A stretch of 46,133 bases of DNA from JBHELQ01 sp046262995 (GTDB lineage: Bacteria > Actinomycetota > Thermoleophilia > Solirubrobacterales > Thermoleophilaceae): positions 1 to 46,133 of the forward strand of contig JBHELQ010000014.1 in assembly GCA_046262995.1 (NCBI GenBank). Direction: 5' to 3'. The notes beneath the pieces are model-generated. The model had not been told where the DNA came from and made no database searches. It was given only the letters and a program-made list of their open reading frames with translations. Position 1 is the stretch's first letter; every line of letters starts with the position of its first letter. Position numbers and translations under genes: made by a program. Below, piece after piece: positions 31,465 to 38,521 of the stretch.

Positions 31465-32303
31465 GTCACCTCCGATACCGCGTCCAGCACGAGCCCCATG
31501 AGGACGGCCAGCGCCTCGTCCGCGTTCTGGTTGTCGATCACCGCAACTCCCTCCTCGCGCGCACAGGCCACGAGGTGGTCCTGGAGCTCGCGAATCTCCC
31601 CGAAGCGCGCCAGGTAGCGCTCCGGCCGGCGACTTCCGCGACGGTGGGAGAAATGCCCCCGGTGGAGCTCCTGGTCCTCCACCACGAGCAGCGCCTGGAC
31701 CGGCACACAGCGGTCGCGCACGCCCGTATCGAAGCTGCCCGGGACCACGTGCACGCCCTCGACCACCACCGGCTTGGCCTCGTCCGCGGCGCGCTCGACG
31801 ATCGCCGAGATGCCGGTTGCGACCCGGCCCGCCTGCCGCCGGTACCCGGCCACCCCGCCTGCCTCGAAGGCGGAGGAGTGGACCGACGGCATCGCCTCAT
31901 GCGTGAAGAATGCCCGAAGGACCTGACGGATCACGTCCGTCGCGATCACCCGGGTGATGCCGAGCCTCGCGGCCAGCATCGTCGCGAGCGTCGACTTTCC
32001 GACGCCGGTCGTGCCGCCGATCATCACGACGAGCGGTCGCTCCAGCCGGTCCAGGCGCCGCCAGTCGCGGAAGCGGCGCACCGCGATCTCACCCTCCTCG
32101 TCGTGCAGCACCTCCTCACACACCTCGCGCAGCCCGGCCACCTCGATCTCGGCGGTCCCCCGCTCGGCCAGGCGACGCTCGACCACCCGCGCCAGCTCGA
32201 ATGAGCGCTCGAGCGGCAGCCCGGTGGCCGACAGGGCCTGCGCGGTCAACCCCTTCGAGTACGGCAGGCCATGGCCCTTGTGGACGACGATCGTCTCGGG
32301 CAT
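31461..32303 (-). CDS. 2-phosphoglycerate kinase
   Basis: This ATP-dependent kinase makes 2,3-diphosphoglycerate from 2-phosphoglycerate, the first step towards cyclic 2,3-diphosphoglycerate, 280 aa. The N-terminal 85 residues resemble an ATP-cone-like regulatory region (SKGLTAQALSATGLPLERSFE). The kinase domain has P-loop GGTTGVGKS (96-104), ATDVIRQVLRAF and VVVEGVHVVPG. Close to the C-terminus is IDNQNADEALAVL. Its identification is strongly supported by its direct neighbour, a cyclic-2,3-DPG synthetase gene whose stop overlaps this ATG by one base. Confidence 0.85.
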   Translation of the reverse strand: MPETIVVHKGHGLPYSKGLTAQALSATGLPLERSFELARVVERRLAERGTAEIEVAGLREVCEEVLHDEEGEIAVRRFRDWRRLDRLERPLVVMIGGTTGVGKSTLATMLAARLGITRVIATDVIRQVLRAFFTHEAMPSVHSSAFEAGGVAGYRRQAGRVATGISAIVERAADEAKPVVVEGVHVVPGSFDTGVRDRCVPVQALLVVEDQELHRGHFSHRRGSRRPERYLARFGEIRELQDHLVACAREEGVAVIDNQNADEALAVLMGLVLDAVSEVT

Positions 32304-33538
32304 CAGCCCGCAAGCTTGACGAGTTCCGCGTCCAGCTCGCCGTCGAGGCCCACCGGCCGGTTACGCAGGAAGACGACGCGCGCCCCCTCGCGGAGAGCGC
32401 GCCGCGCCACCGTGTCGATGGCGGCGGCCTTGAGCTCGGTCAGGTAGACGTCGCAGCCCTCGGTCGCGGCCCGATCCAGATCGGCCGCGAGGGCGCCACG
32501 CCTGGCCAGGGCGATCGACGCGACCGGGGCATCGATGCCCTCCGGCGGCGGTCCTCCGGTCGTGAAGCACGCGACGCGGGCCCCCGCCGGCAGCTCCTCG
32601 ACGGGCTCGGGGCGCAGCTCGAACGTGATCGCCGCCGTGCCTGGCGGCGCCCTCCGAGCCGCCCCCTTCGGCAACAGCACCAGGTCCGCGCGCCCGAGCC
32701 GATAGTCGTCGAACGGCTCGGGCGGCCCAATCCCGGCCACGCAGACGGTGCGATCGGCCTCGACTGGAGGGATGCAGGCGCCGGAGCCCTCGAGGAGCAG
32801 CGTGTCGGGCCCAAGGGAGACCGCCAACAGCGCGCCCTCGCGCAGGTTCGTCTCGGCGGTCTCGCCGGTCGGCCCGCCGCCCACGCGCCGGCAGCCCACC
32901 GTTCGCACGCCCGCCAGGGCCGCGCCCTCCAGGTAGTCCGAGGCCGCGTGCTCGCCGTCCGCCGCCAGCGAGATGAGCTCGTCCAGGCCCATGCCGGGCT
33001 CGGCGACGCGCGGCTCCCGGGGACCGCCCCGGCCCATGCAGACGATCAGGGGCTCGCGTCCGCGATCGGCCAGGAGCCGCGCCCAGCGCTGGGCGACCGC
33101 GGTCTTCCCGGTGCGCTTTCCCGTGCCGATCACCGCGAGCACCGGGCCGTCAAAGGCGATCCGCTCGAAGCGGGGCGGCTCGAGGTCCGCCCCCGGCGAC
33201 TCCCAGCCCAGCCCGAGCTCTCTCGCGAGCGCGGCAAGCTCGAGCTTGCGGGCCGTGGGCACGACCGGCTCATCGGCCAGGTCGACGACGACGCTCCCCT
33301 CCCCGGCCAGTCGCCGCATCCCTTCCTCCGCCGGGCCGGGGTCGACAGGACGGCCGTAGTGCCGCTCGAGCGGGCCCGGCGGCAGCTTCTCGTCGCCGCC
33401 GCAGAAGATGACCCCGGCAAGCCCGCGCTCTCGCTCGAGCCGCTCGATCACGTCCCGCACCGCGGCCGGGTGGTGCTCGCCGTCGATCAGCGCGATGACC
33501 GGCCCGGCGTGGTCGATCAGCGCAGCAGCACGCCCCAC
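32303..33538 (-). CDS. cpgS: Cyclic 2,3-diphosphoglycerate synthetase
   Basis: This enzyme uses ATP to form the intramolecular phosphoanhydride of 2,3-diphosphoglycerate, 411 aa. It begins ALIDHAGPVIALIDGEHHPAAVRDV, and has the central P-loop GTGKRTGKT (138-146) followed by VCMGRGGPREP and SDYLEGAALAGVRTVGCRRVGGG (split), all characteristic of this family. It ends with a region FLRNRPVGLDGELDAEL. Cyclic 2,3-DPG is best known as a thermoprotective solute and phosphate store in methanogenic archaea, so the gene pair is uncommon in bacteria. The GTG start lies 22 bases inside the upstream 60-aa gene. Confidence 0.9.
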   Translation of the reverse strand: MGRAAALIDHAGPVIALIDGEHHPAAVRDVIERLERERGLAGVIFCGGDEKLPPGPLERHYGRPVDPGPAEEGMRRLAGEGSVVVDLADEPVVPTARKLELAALARELGLGWESPGADLEPPRFERIAFDGPVLAVIGTGKRTGKTAVAQRWARLLADRGREPLIVCMGRGGPREPRVAEPGMGLDELISLAADGEHAASDYLEGAALAGVRTVGCRRVGGGPTGETAETNLREGALLAVSLGPDTLLLEGSGACIPPVEADRTVCVAGIGPPEPFDDYRLGRADLVLLPKGAARRAPPGTAAITFELRPEPVEELPAGARVACFTTGGPPPEGIDAPVASIALARRGALAADLDRAATEGCDVYLTELKAAAIDTVARRALREGARVVFLRNRPVGLDGELDAELVKLAG

Positions 33539-33699
33539 GAGGCGGCGGGGGCGGTGTAGGTCGCCTGCCGCTCGTCATCGGGCAGGGCGTTGACCACTCG
33601 GGCGAGCGGACCCGCAAGGAGCACGAGCGCATCCCACAGGTCGTCGTCGTCCGCGTGGCGGAACTCGAACGCGATCTCGGCATCGAGGTCCACTGCCAT
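33517..33699 (-). CDS. Small 60-aa protein leading the cyclic-DPG operon
   Basis: This short acidic protein, beginning MAVDLDAEIAFEFRHADDDD, has a clear Shine-Dalgarno sequence (GGGAG, 5 bases before ATG). It ends in SWGVLLR, overlapping the cpgS start by 22 bases. The segment DLWDALVLLAGPLARVVNALPDDERQ (split here) faintly recalls the C-terminal helices of class I methyltransferases, so it could be a remnant, but it has its own good start. Function unknown; probably translated to couple cpgS translation. Confidence 0.6.
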   Translation of the reverse strand: MAVDLDAEIAFEFRHADDDDLWDALVLLAGPLARVVNALPDDERQATYTAPAASWGVLLR

Positions 33700-33719
33700 G
33701 CTCTCTCTCCCTTCCCTGT

Positions 33720-33736
33720 GTCGGCTGCGCGCCGAC
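33720..33736 (-). terminator. Short hairpin between the metallophosphoesterase and the 60-aa gene
   Basis: GTCGGC-TGCGC-GCCGAC forms a 6-bp GC-rich stem with a 5-base loop in the 61-bp gap between the glpD-folP-phosphoesterase operon and the cyclic-DPG operon, both on the minus strand. There is no T-run, so a terminator function is only weakly supported. Confidence 0.3.
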
Positions 33737-33760
33737 GCTATCCGCTCGGCGCTGGCGGCG

Positions 33761-34549
33761 CTAGCCCCGAGCGGTCTCGCCGAGCAGCGACTGGTCCTTC
33801 TCGTACTCGTAGGTGCGCGGGTCGAAGGAGATGATCGCGTCGCGGTCGTGGAAGGGGTACTTGCGCCAGACCGTGACCCGCTCGGGGCCCGCCTCGATCA
33901 CGTTGTAACAGGGCTTGGTCTTGCCCCGCAGGCGGATCGTGGAGACGGTGCCGGCGCTGACGACGAACAGGTTCTCGAGCCGCCACGCGTACGGCACGTG
34001 CTTGTGCCCCGAGAGGACGAGGTGCACTCCCGCCCCCTGAAGGCACTCGAGCGTGTCGCCGGCGTCGTGCACCACGTTGCGCTCGCGCCCCGTGCCCGGG
34101 ACGGGCAGCAGGTGGTGATGGAGCACGAAGATCCGCAGGAACGCCTCCTGCGAGGAGAAGCGCTCGCGGATCCACTCGTAGCGGCCGCGGCCGATCACCC
34201 CGTGGTCCAGGTCCGGCTCGGTGGAGTCGACCGCCACGATCGACACGCCCCCCTCGTGCAGCTCTGCGCGCCGCTCCCCGAACAGCTCCTCGAAGTGCAC
34301 ATAGCCGACATTGCGCGAGTCGTGGTTGCCGGGGATCACGATCTTGCGGTCGCAGGCGATCCGGTCCAGGTACTCGCGCGCCAGCTCGTACTCGCCACTG
34401 AGGCCGTCCGCCGTCAGGTCGCCCGAGACGATCACCAGGTCCGGCGCCAGCTCGTTGACCTCGACGATCGCGCGCTCGAGCAGGCTCGGCTGGAAGTACG
34501 GCGCGCCGCAGTGCAGGTCCGACAGCTGGGCGATGGTGAAGACGCTCAT
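33761..34549 (-). CDS. Metallophosphoesterase, class III phosphodiesterase (CpdA/Rv0805-like)
   Basis: This 262-aa calcineurin-like phosphoesterase has a complete bimetal site: D11-x-H13 in SDLHCG, D44 in SGDLT, N75-H76-D77 in GNHDS, HHH in FVLHHHLL, and the late GHKHVPY motif. The family cleaves cyclic nucleotides or other phosphodiesters; the substrate is not readable here. The ATG overlaps the folP stop as ATGA, placing it in a glpD-folP-phosphoesterase operon, so glycerophosphodiesters are one conceivable substrate. Confidence 0.9.
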   Translation of the reverse strand: MSVFTIAQLSDLHCGAPYFQPSLLERAIVEVNELAPDLVIVSGDLTADGLSGEYELAREYLDRIACDRKIVIPGNHDSRNVGYVHFEELFGERRAELHEGGVSIVAVDSTEPDLDHGVIGRGRYEWIRERFSSQEAFLRIFVLHHHLLPVPGTGRERNVVHDAGDTLECLQGAGVHLVLSGHKHVPYAWRLENLFVVSAGTVSTIRLRGKTKPCYNVIEAGPERVTVWRKYPFHDRDAIISFDPRTYEYEKDQSLLGETARG

Positions 34550-35427
34550 GCGGCCTCGCCTTCCCGCCGCAGTGCCTCGGGGAGGGTCACGTCCGCCGCG
34601 GGCGGATCATCCGCGCGAAGCGCGCGGCGCACCCCCAGGTAGTCGCGCGCCGCCGCCACGTCGTGGACGCGCAGGATTGCCGCCCCGCCATCCGCCGCCA
34701 CGCCGAGCGCGGCCAGCGTCCCGGCCCCGCGAGCCGCGGGCGCGCGTCCGGTCAGCGCACCGATGAAGTCCTTGCGCGACACGGCCACGAGCAGCGGGCG
34801 GCCGAGCGGCTGCAGCTCCGGCAGGCGCCGCAGCAGCTCGATCGACTCGGCGGGGGTCTTCGCCAGGTCGACCCCCGGGTCGTACACCAGCCGCTCCTCT
34901 GCCACGCCGCGGCGGCGGGCTTCGTCGGCGCGCTCGCGCAGCAGCGTCGTCACGTCCGCGACCACGTCCTCGTAACCGGGAAACCCCTTGCGCTTCGGCG
35001 GCGTGCGCGTGTGGGTCACGACCAGCGCGGCGCCATGCTGCGCACAGGCGTCGGCGAGCTCGGGCTGGGTCAGCCCGCTGGCGTCGTTGATCATGGCGGC
35101 GCCGGCCTCGAGCGCCGCCCGCGCGACGCCCGCGCGCCAGGTGTCGACTGACACGAGCAGCTCCCCCGTCAGCCGCTCGACGAGCGGGACCACCCGCTCG
35201 GCCTCCTCCTCCTCGGAGATCGCCGGTCGGTCGGTGCGTCCGGATTCCCCACCCACGTCGATCAGCGCGGCGCCTCCGGCCGCCAGCTCCCGGGCCTGCT
35301 CGCACAGCTCCGACAGGTGGCGCGGGCCGGGGTCGGAGAACGAGTCGGGCGCCGCGTTCACGATTCCCATGAGGAGCGGCTCGCCCGGGGTCGCGTGGAG
35401 CTCGGTCTCGCGCAGCAGCAGCTTCAT
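34546..35427 (-). CDS. folP: Dihydropteroate synthase
   Basis: DHPS condenses p-aminobenzoate with hydroxymethyl-dihydropterin pyrophosphate in folate synthesis, 293 aa, TIM barrel. Loop 1 is GIVNAAPDSFSDPG (normally NVTPDSFSD), loop 2 is DVGGESGRTDRP (normally GGESTRPG), then MINDASGL, and the SRKDFIGALTG substrate-binding lysine motif near the C-terminus. The two loop substitutions are unusual. A shorter homologue without DHPS activity is possible, but all core residues are otherwise present. The ATG at 35427 overlaps the glpD stop as ATGA. Confidence 0.88.
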   Translation of the reverse strand: MKLLLRETELHATPGEPLLMGIVNAAPDSFSDPGPRHLSELCEQARELAAGGAALIDVGGESGRTDRPAISEEEEAERVVPLVERLTGELLVSVDTWRAGVARAALEAGAAMINDASGLTQPELADACAQHGAALVVTHTRTPPKRKGFPGYEDVVADVTTLLRERADEARRRGVAEERLVYDPGVDLAKTPAESIELLRRLPELQPLGRPLLVAVSRKDFIGALTGRAPAARGAGTLAALGVAADGGAAILRVHDVAAARDYLGVRRALRADDPPAADVTLPEALRREGEAA

Positions 35428-37097
35428 GCTGGCTCTCCGGCCGGGACGGCCGCGCCGGGCAGCAGGCCCTCGGCGCGCGCGACCTCCCGCCAGCGTTCGA
35501 GCTCGTTCCGCGTGCGCGCCTGGTCCCAGCCGAGCTCGCCCGCCATGGCCCGCGCTGCGATCTCCGAGCCCTCGCCCGACGAGCACAGCCGGCGGGCGTC
35601 CAGCAGCCCCAGGCGGGTGCGGCGCAGGAGCGCGTCCGCGAGCGAGCGCGCCTGCTCGCGCCGGACGGCGAAGGCGGCCTCCGCCGCGATGTCCGGCAGC
35701 TCGGGGCTCAGGCGCCGCGCGAGCTCCGAGTCCGCCGATGCAAGCTCCAGCACCTCGCGCGCCGCGAAGCCGTAGCGGGAAGCCAGGTGGACGCGCGTCT
35801 CCTCCTCCACCCCGGCCACCGCCGGCAGCTCGGCGGGATCCACGGGCATTCCGAGCGGGATCTCGCCGGTGCGGCAGGGCGCGTCGCGCCCCTCGCGCTC
35901 CACGATCCGGTCCACGGCCATCTTGGCCATCGGCCTCCAGGTGGTGAGCTTGCCGCCCGTGATCGTCACGAGCCCCGAGCTCGTCTCGTAGAGCTCGGCC
36001 CTGCGCGAGATGTCGACCGACTTCTTCGGATCGCCCGTCGAGATCAGCGGCCGCACGCCGGCATAGGCGCCGCTCAGGGCCTCAGCGCCCAGCGAGGTGC
36101 CGAAGAAGTCGTTGCAGGCCTTCAGCAGGTAGTCCACGTCCTGCTCGGCGGGCGGAACGTGCCGGAGCTCCCCTTCGTAGTCGTTGTCCGTGGTCCCGAC
36201 CAGCGTGCGGCCGAGCCACGGCAGCACGAAGATCGTCCGCCCGCTGCCCGCCGGGACGATCGCGCCGGCGTCCACCGGCAGCGCCTCGCGCGGCAGCGTC
36301 AGGTGCGTGCCCCGGCTCGGCCGGATCCGCGGGACCTCCTCCTCGCTGTAGAGCTCGTCCGGCCGGATCTGGTCTGCCCAGACGCCCGTCGCGTTCACCA
36401 CGTTGTCGGCCTCGAGCTCGAATTCGCCCCCGCTCTCGACCTCGCGCACGAGCACCCCGGCCGCCACCCCCTCACGCTCCACGAGACCGGTCACCTCGCA
36501 GCCGTTCGCGCAGACGGCGCCGAAGCGCTCGGCCTCCCCCAGCACGGTCAGCACGAGCCGGGCGTCGTCTGTCTGGCAGTCGTAGAACAGGTAGGCGGAG
36601 GTGGGTTCGCGCGCGCCCAGCGCCGGCAGCAGCTCGCAGGCCTCGGCCCCGTCGATGGTGCGGTGGCGCTCCGGGCTCCAGTACTCCTCCTGCTCGTCGT
36701 CGTCGCGTCCGCGGCGGCGGCGATAGGCCATCGCGTCGTACATGTTCAGTCCGACCCGCATCATGCGATCGAGCCGCTTTCCCTCGAAGGCAGGGACGAG
36801 GAAGGGCAGCGGCCTCACCAGGTGCGGCGCCAGCCGGACCAACAGTGAGCGCTCGAGCAGCGCCTCGCGCACCAGGCCCAGGTCGAAGTTCTGCAGGTAG
36901 CGCAGCCCGCCGTGCACGAGCTTCGACGACCGGCTCGAGGTGCCGGCCGCGTAGTCGTCACGCTCGACCAGCGCCACGCTGTAGCCGCGCGAGGCGGCGT
37001 CCAGGGCCACGCCCGCACCGGTGATCCCGCCACCGACCACCGCGACGTCGAAGCGCTCTCGCTCCAGGGCGGCCAGCGCATCCGAACGCGGGATCAC
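35424..37097 (-). CDS. glpD: Glycerol-3-phosphate dehydrogenase, FAD-dependent
   Basis: GlpD oxidises glycerol-3-phosphate to dihydroxyacetone phosphate and passes electrons to the quinone pool, 557 aa, peripheral membrane protein. The FAD-binding VVGGGITGAGVALDAASRGY motif is near residue 20, then GTSSRSSKLVHGGLRYLQ and the IFVLPWLGRTLVGTTDNDYEG segment. The C-terminal DAO_C domain is preceded by ITGGKLTTWRPMAKMAVDRI. The start is a GTG at 37097 with no Shine-Dalgarno sequence, possibly leaderless. It is the first gene of the glpD-folP-phosphoesterase operon. Confidence 0.96.
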   Translation of the reverse strand: MIPRSDALAALERERFDVAVVGGGITGAGVALDAASRGYSVALVERDDYAAGTSSRSSKLVHGGLRYLQNFDLGLVREALLERSLLVRLAPHLVRPLPFLVPAFEGKRLDRMMRVGLNMYDAMAYRRRRGRDDDEQEEYWSPERHRTIDGAEACELLPALGAREPTSAYLFYDCQTDDARLVLTVLGEAERFGAVCANGCEVTGLVEREGVAAGVLVREVESGGEFELEADNVVNATGVWADQIRPDELYSEEEVPRIRPSRGTHLTLPREALPVDAGAIVPAGSGRTIFVLPWLGRTLVGTTDNDYEGELRHVPPAEQDVDYLLKACNDFFGTSLGAEALSGAYAGVRPLISTGDPKKSVDISRRAELYETSSGLVTITGGKLTTWRPMAKMAVDRIVEREGRDAPCRTGEIPLGMPVDPAELPAVAGVEEETRVHLASRYGFAAREVLELASADSELARRLSPELPDIAAEAAFAVRREQARSLADALLRRTRLGLLDARRLCSSGEGSEIAARAMAGELGWDQARTRNELERWREVARAEGLLPGAAVPAGEPA

Positions 37098-37147
37098 GCG
37101 GAGGAGGTTATTCCGCCGGCCCTTCGACCCGGCGCTCCAGCCCGACT

Positions 37148-37657
37148 TCAGTCCAGGTACTCGACGTAGCCCGCCGGCGGCAGCCGCTCGGGCGGCTCCC
37201 TCTCCTGGCGGGGAGGCCCCAGGTGGATCAGGCCGAGGACGTGCTCGTCGCCGGGAATCCCGACCGCTTCGCGGCCCGCGGCGGCCCGCAGCACCTCCGG
37301 GGTGCGCCAGTACCCGGCCAGCCCGCGGGCGTGCGCGGCCAACAGGACGATGTACACGGCGACCGCCGTCGCGCAGAGGTCCTCTTCCTGCTGGACGGGG
37401 TCCTCGGCGCGGACGACCGACGCGATGACGAGCGTGGGGGCGCGCTCGAGCTTCGCCGCCCCCTCCGGCCCGGCCGCCTGCTTCAGGCGCTCGAGCGCCG
37501 CCGGACCCAGCACGCGAAAGCGCCAGGGGTTCGTGAGGTTGTGGTTCGGCGCCCAGCGCGCCAGCTCGAGCAGCTCGTCCAATGTCCCGCGGTCCACGGG
37601 CCCGGGCCCATACGCCTTGTGGGTGCGCCTGGACCTGATCGCCCGCTCCACATCCAC
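37148..37657 (-). CDS. Nitroreductase-family FMN protein
   Basis: This 169-aa protein of the nitroreductase fold begins VDVERAIRSRRTHKAYG, with the FMN-phosphate-binding R-S-R-R cluster (residues 8-11). It continues with LLELARWAPNHNLTNPWRFRVL and the C-terminal GIPGDEHVLGLIHLG segment, typical of oxidoreductases such as NfnB/YdjA-like proteins. The substrate is not predictable. The GTG at 37657 is taken as start because the family begins at this motif; only 33 bp separate it from the divergent dehydrogenase, so the two promoters must overlap. Confidence 0.87.
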   Translation of the reverse strand: MDVERAIRSRRTHKAYGPGPVDRGTLDELLELARWAPNHNLTNPWRFRVLGPAALERLKQAAGPEGAAKLERAPTLVIASVVRAEDPVQQEEDLCATAVAVYIVLLAAHARGLAGYWRTPEVLRAAAGREAVGIPGDEHVLGLIHLGPPRQEREPPERLPPAGYVEYLD

Positions 37658-37690
37658 GCGCCGCGACGCTAGCGGATAGGTTGCCCGGCC

Positions 37691-38521
37691 ATGGGCCGCG
37701 GAACAGTCCTCGTCACGGGCGCGTCCACCGGTATCGGCGAGGCCAGCGCCCGCCATCTGATGCAGCTCGGCTTCGACGTCGTGGCCGGCGTGCGCAAGGA
37801 CGAGGACGCCGAGCGCCTGCGCGGTGCCGGCGCGCGCCCGGTGAAGCTCGACGTGACAGACCAGGCGTCGATCGCCTCAGCCCGCGACGAGCTCGGCGAC
37901 GTGGCGCTCGCCGGCCTCGTGAACAACGCCGGCGTAGCGGTCTCCGGACCGCTCGAGTTCGTCCCGATCGAGGAGCTGCGCGACCAGCTCGAGGTGAACG
38001 TGATCGGCCAGGTGGCCGTGACCCAGGCGCTGCTTCCCGCCCTGCGCAAGGGTCGTGGACGGATCGTCAACGTCAGCTCGATCGGCGGACGCATCGCGCT
38101 GCCGCTGGCCGGGCCCTACAACGCCTCCAAGTTCGCCCTCGAGGCGGTCTCCGACTCGCTTCGGCGCGAGCTGCGCGGGCAGGGCATCGGGGTCTCCGTC
38201 GTCGAGCCCGGCGGCATCAAGACCCCGATCTGGGAGAAGGGCGCCGCGCGGGCCGGCGCCATACAGGAGCGCATGGGGCCCGGCGCGCAGGAGCACTACG
38301 GCGAGCTGATGCGCGCCGTGCGCGCCCGCAGCATGAAGATCGCCACCGAGACCGGCCTGCCCCCCGAGGAGGTCGCCAAGGCCGTGGGGCACGCTCTCAC
38401 GGCCTCCCGGCCGAAGACGCGCTACCTCGTCGGCCGCGACGCGAAGACGCGCTGGGCGCTCGCCAAGCGCCTGCCCGACCGGGCGATGGACGCTCTCATC
38501 GACCGCTCGCTGTCCGGCTAG
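37691..38521 (+). CDS. Short-chain dehydrogenase/reductase
   Basis: This 276-aa NAD(P)-dependent SDR of classical type has the cofactor motif TGASTGIG (9-16), the structural NNAG motif (78-81), the catalytic Ser in NVSSIGG (129-130), and Y143-x-x-x-K147 in YNASK. The C-terminal part contains VEPGGIKTPIWEKG. The substrate is unknown. The ATG follows a GGATAGGTT stretch by 10 bases, compatible with a very short leader. Its last 26 bases overlap the convergent ECF/barrel gene. Confidence 0.93.
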   Translation: MGRGTVLVTGASTGIGEASARHLMQLGFDVVAGVRKDEDAERLRGAGARPVKLDVTDQASIASARDELGDVALAGLVNNAGVAVSGPLEFVPIEELRDQLEVNVIGQVAVTQALLPALRKGRGRIVNVSSIGGRIALPLAGPYNASKFALEAVSDSLRRELRGQGIGVSVVEPGGIKTPIWEKGAARAGAIQERMGPGAQEHYGELMRAVRARSMKIATETGLPPEEVAKAVGHALTASRPKTRYLVGRDAKTRWALAKRLPDRAMDALIDRSLSG

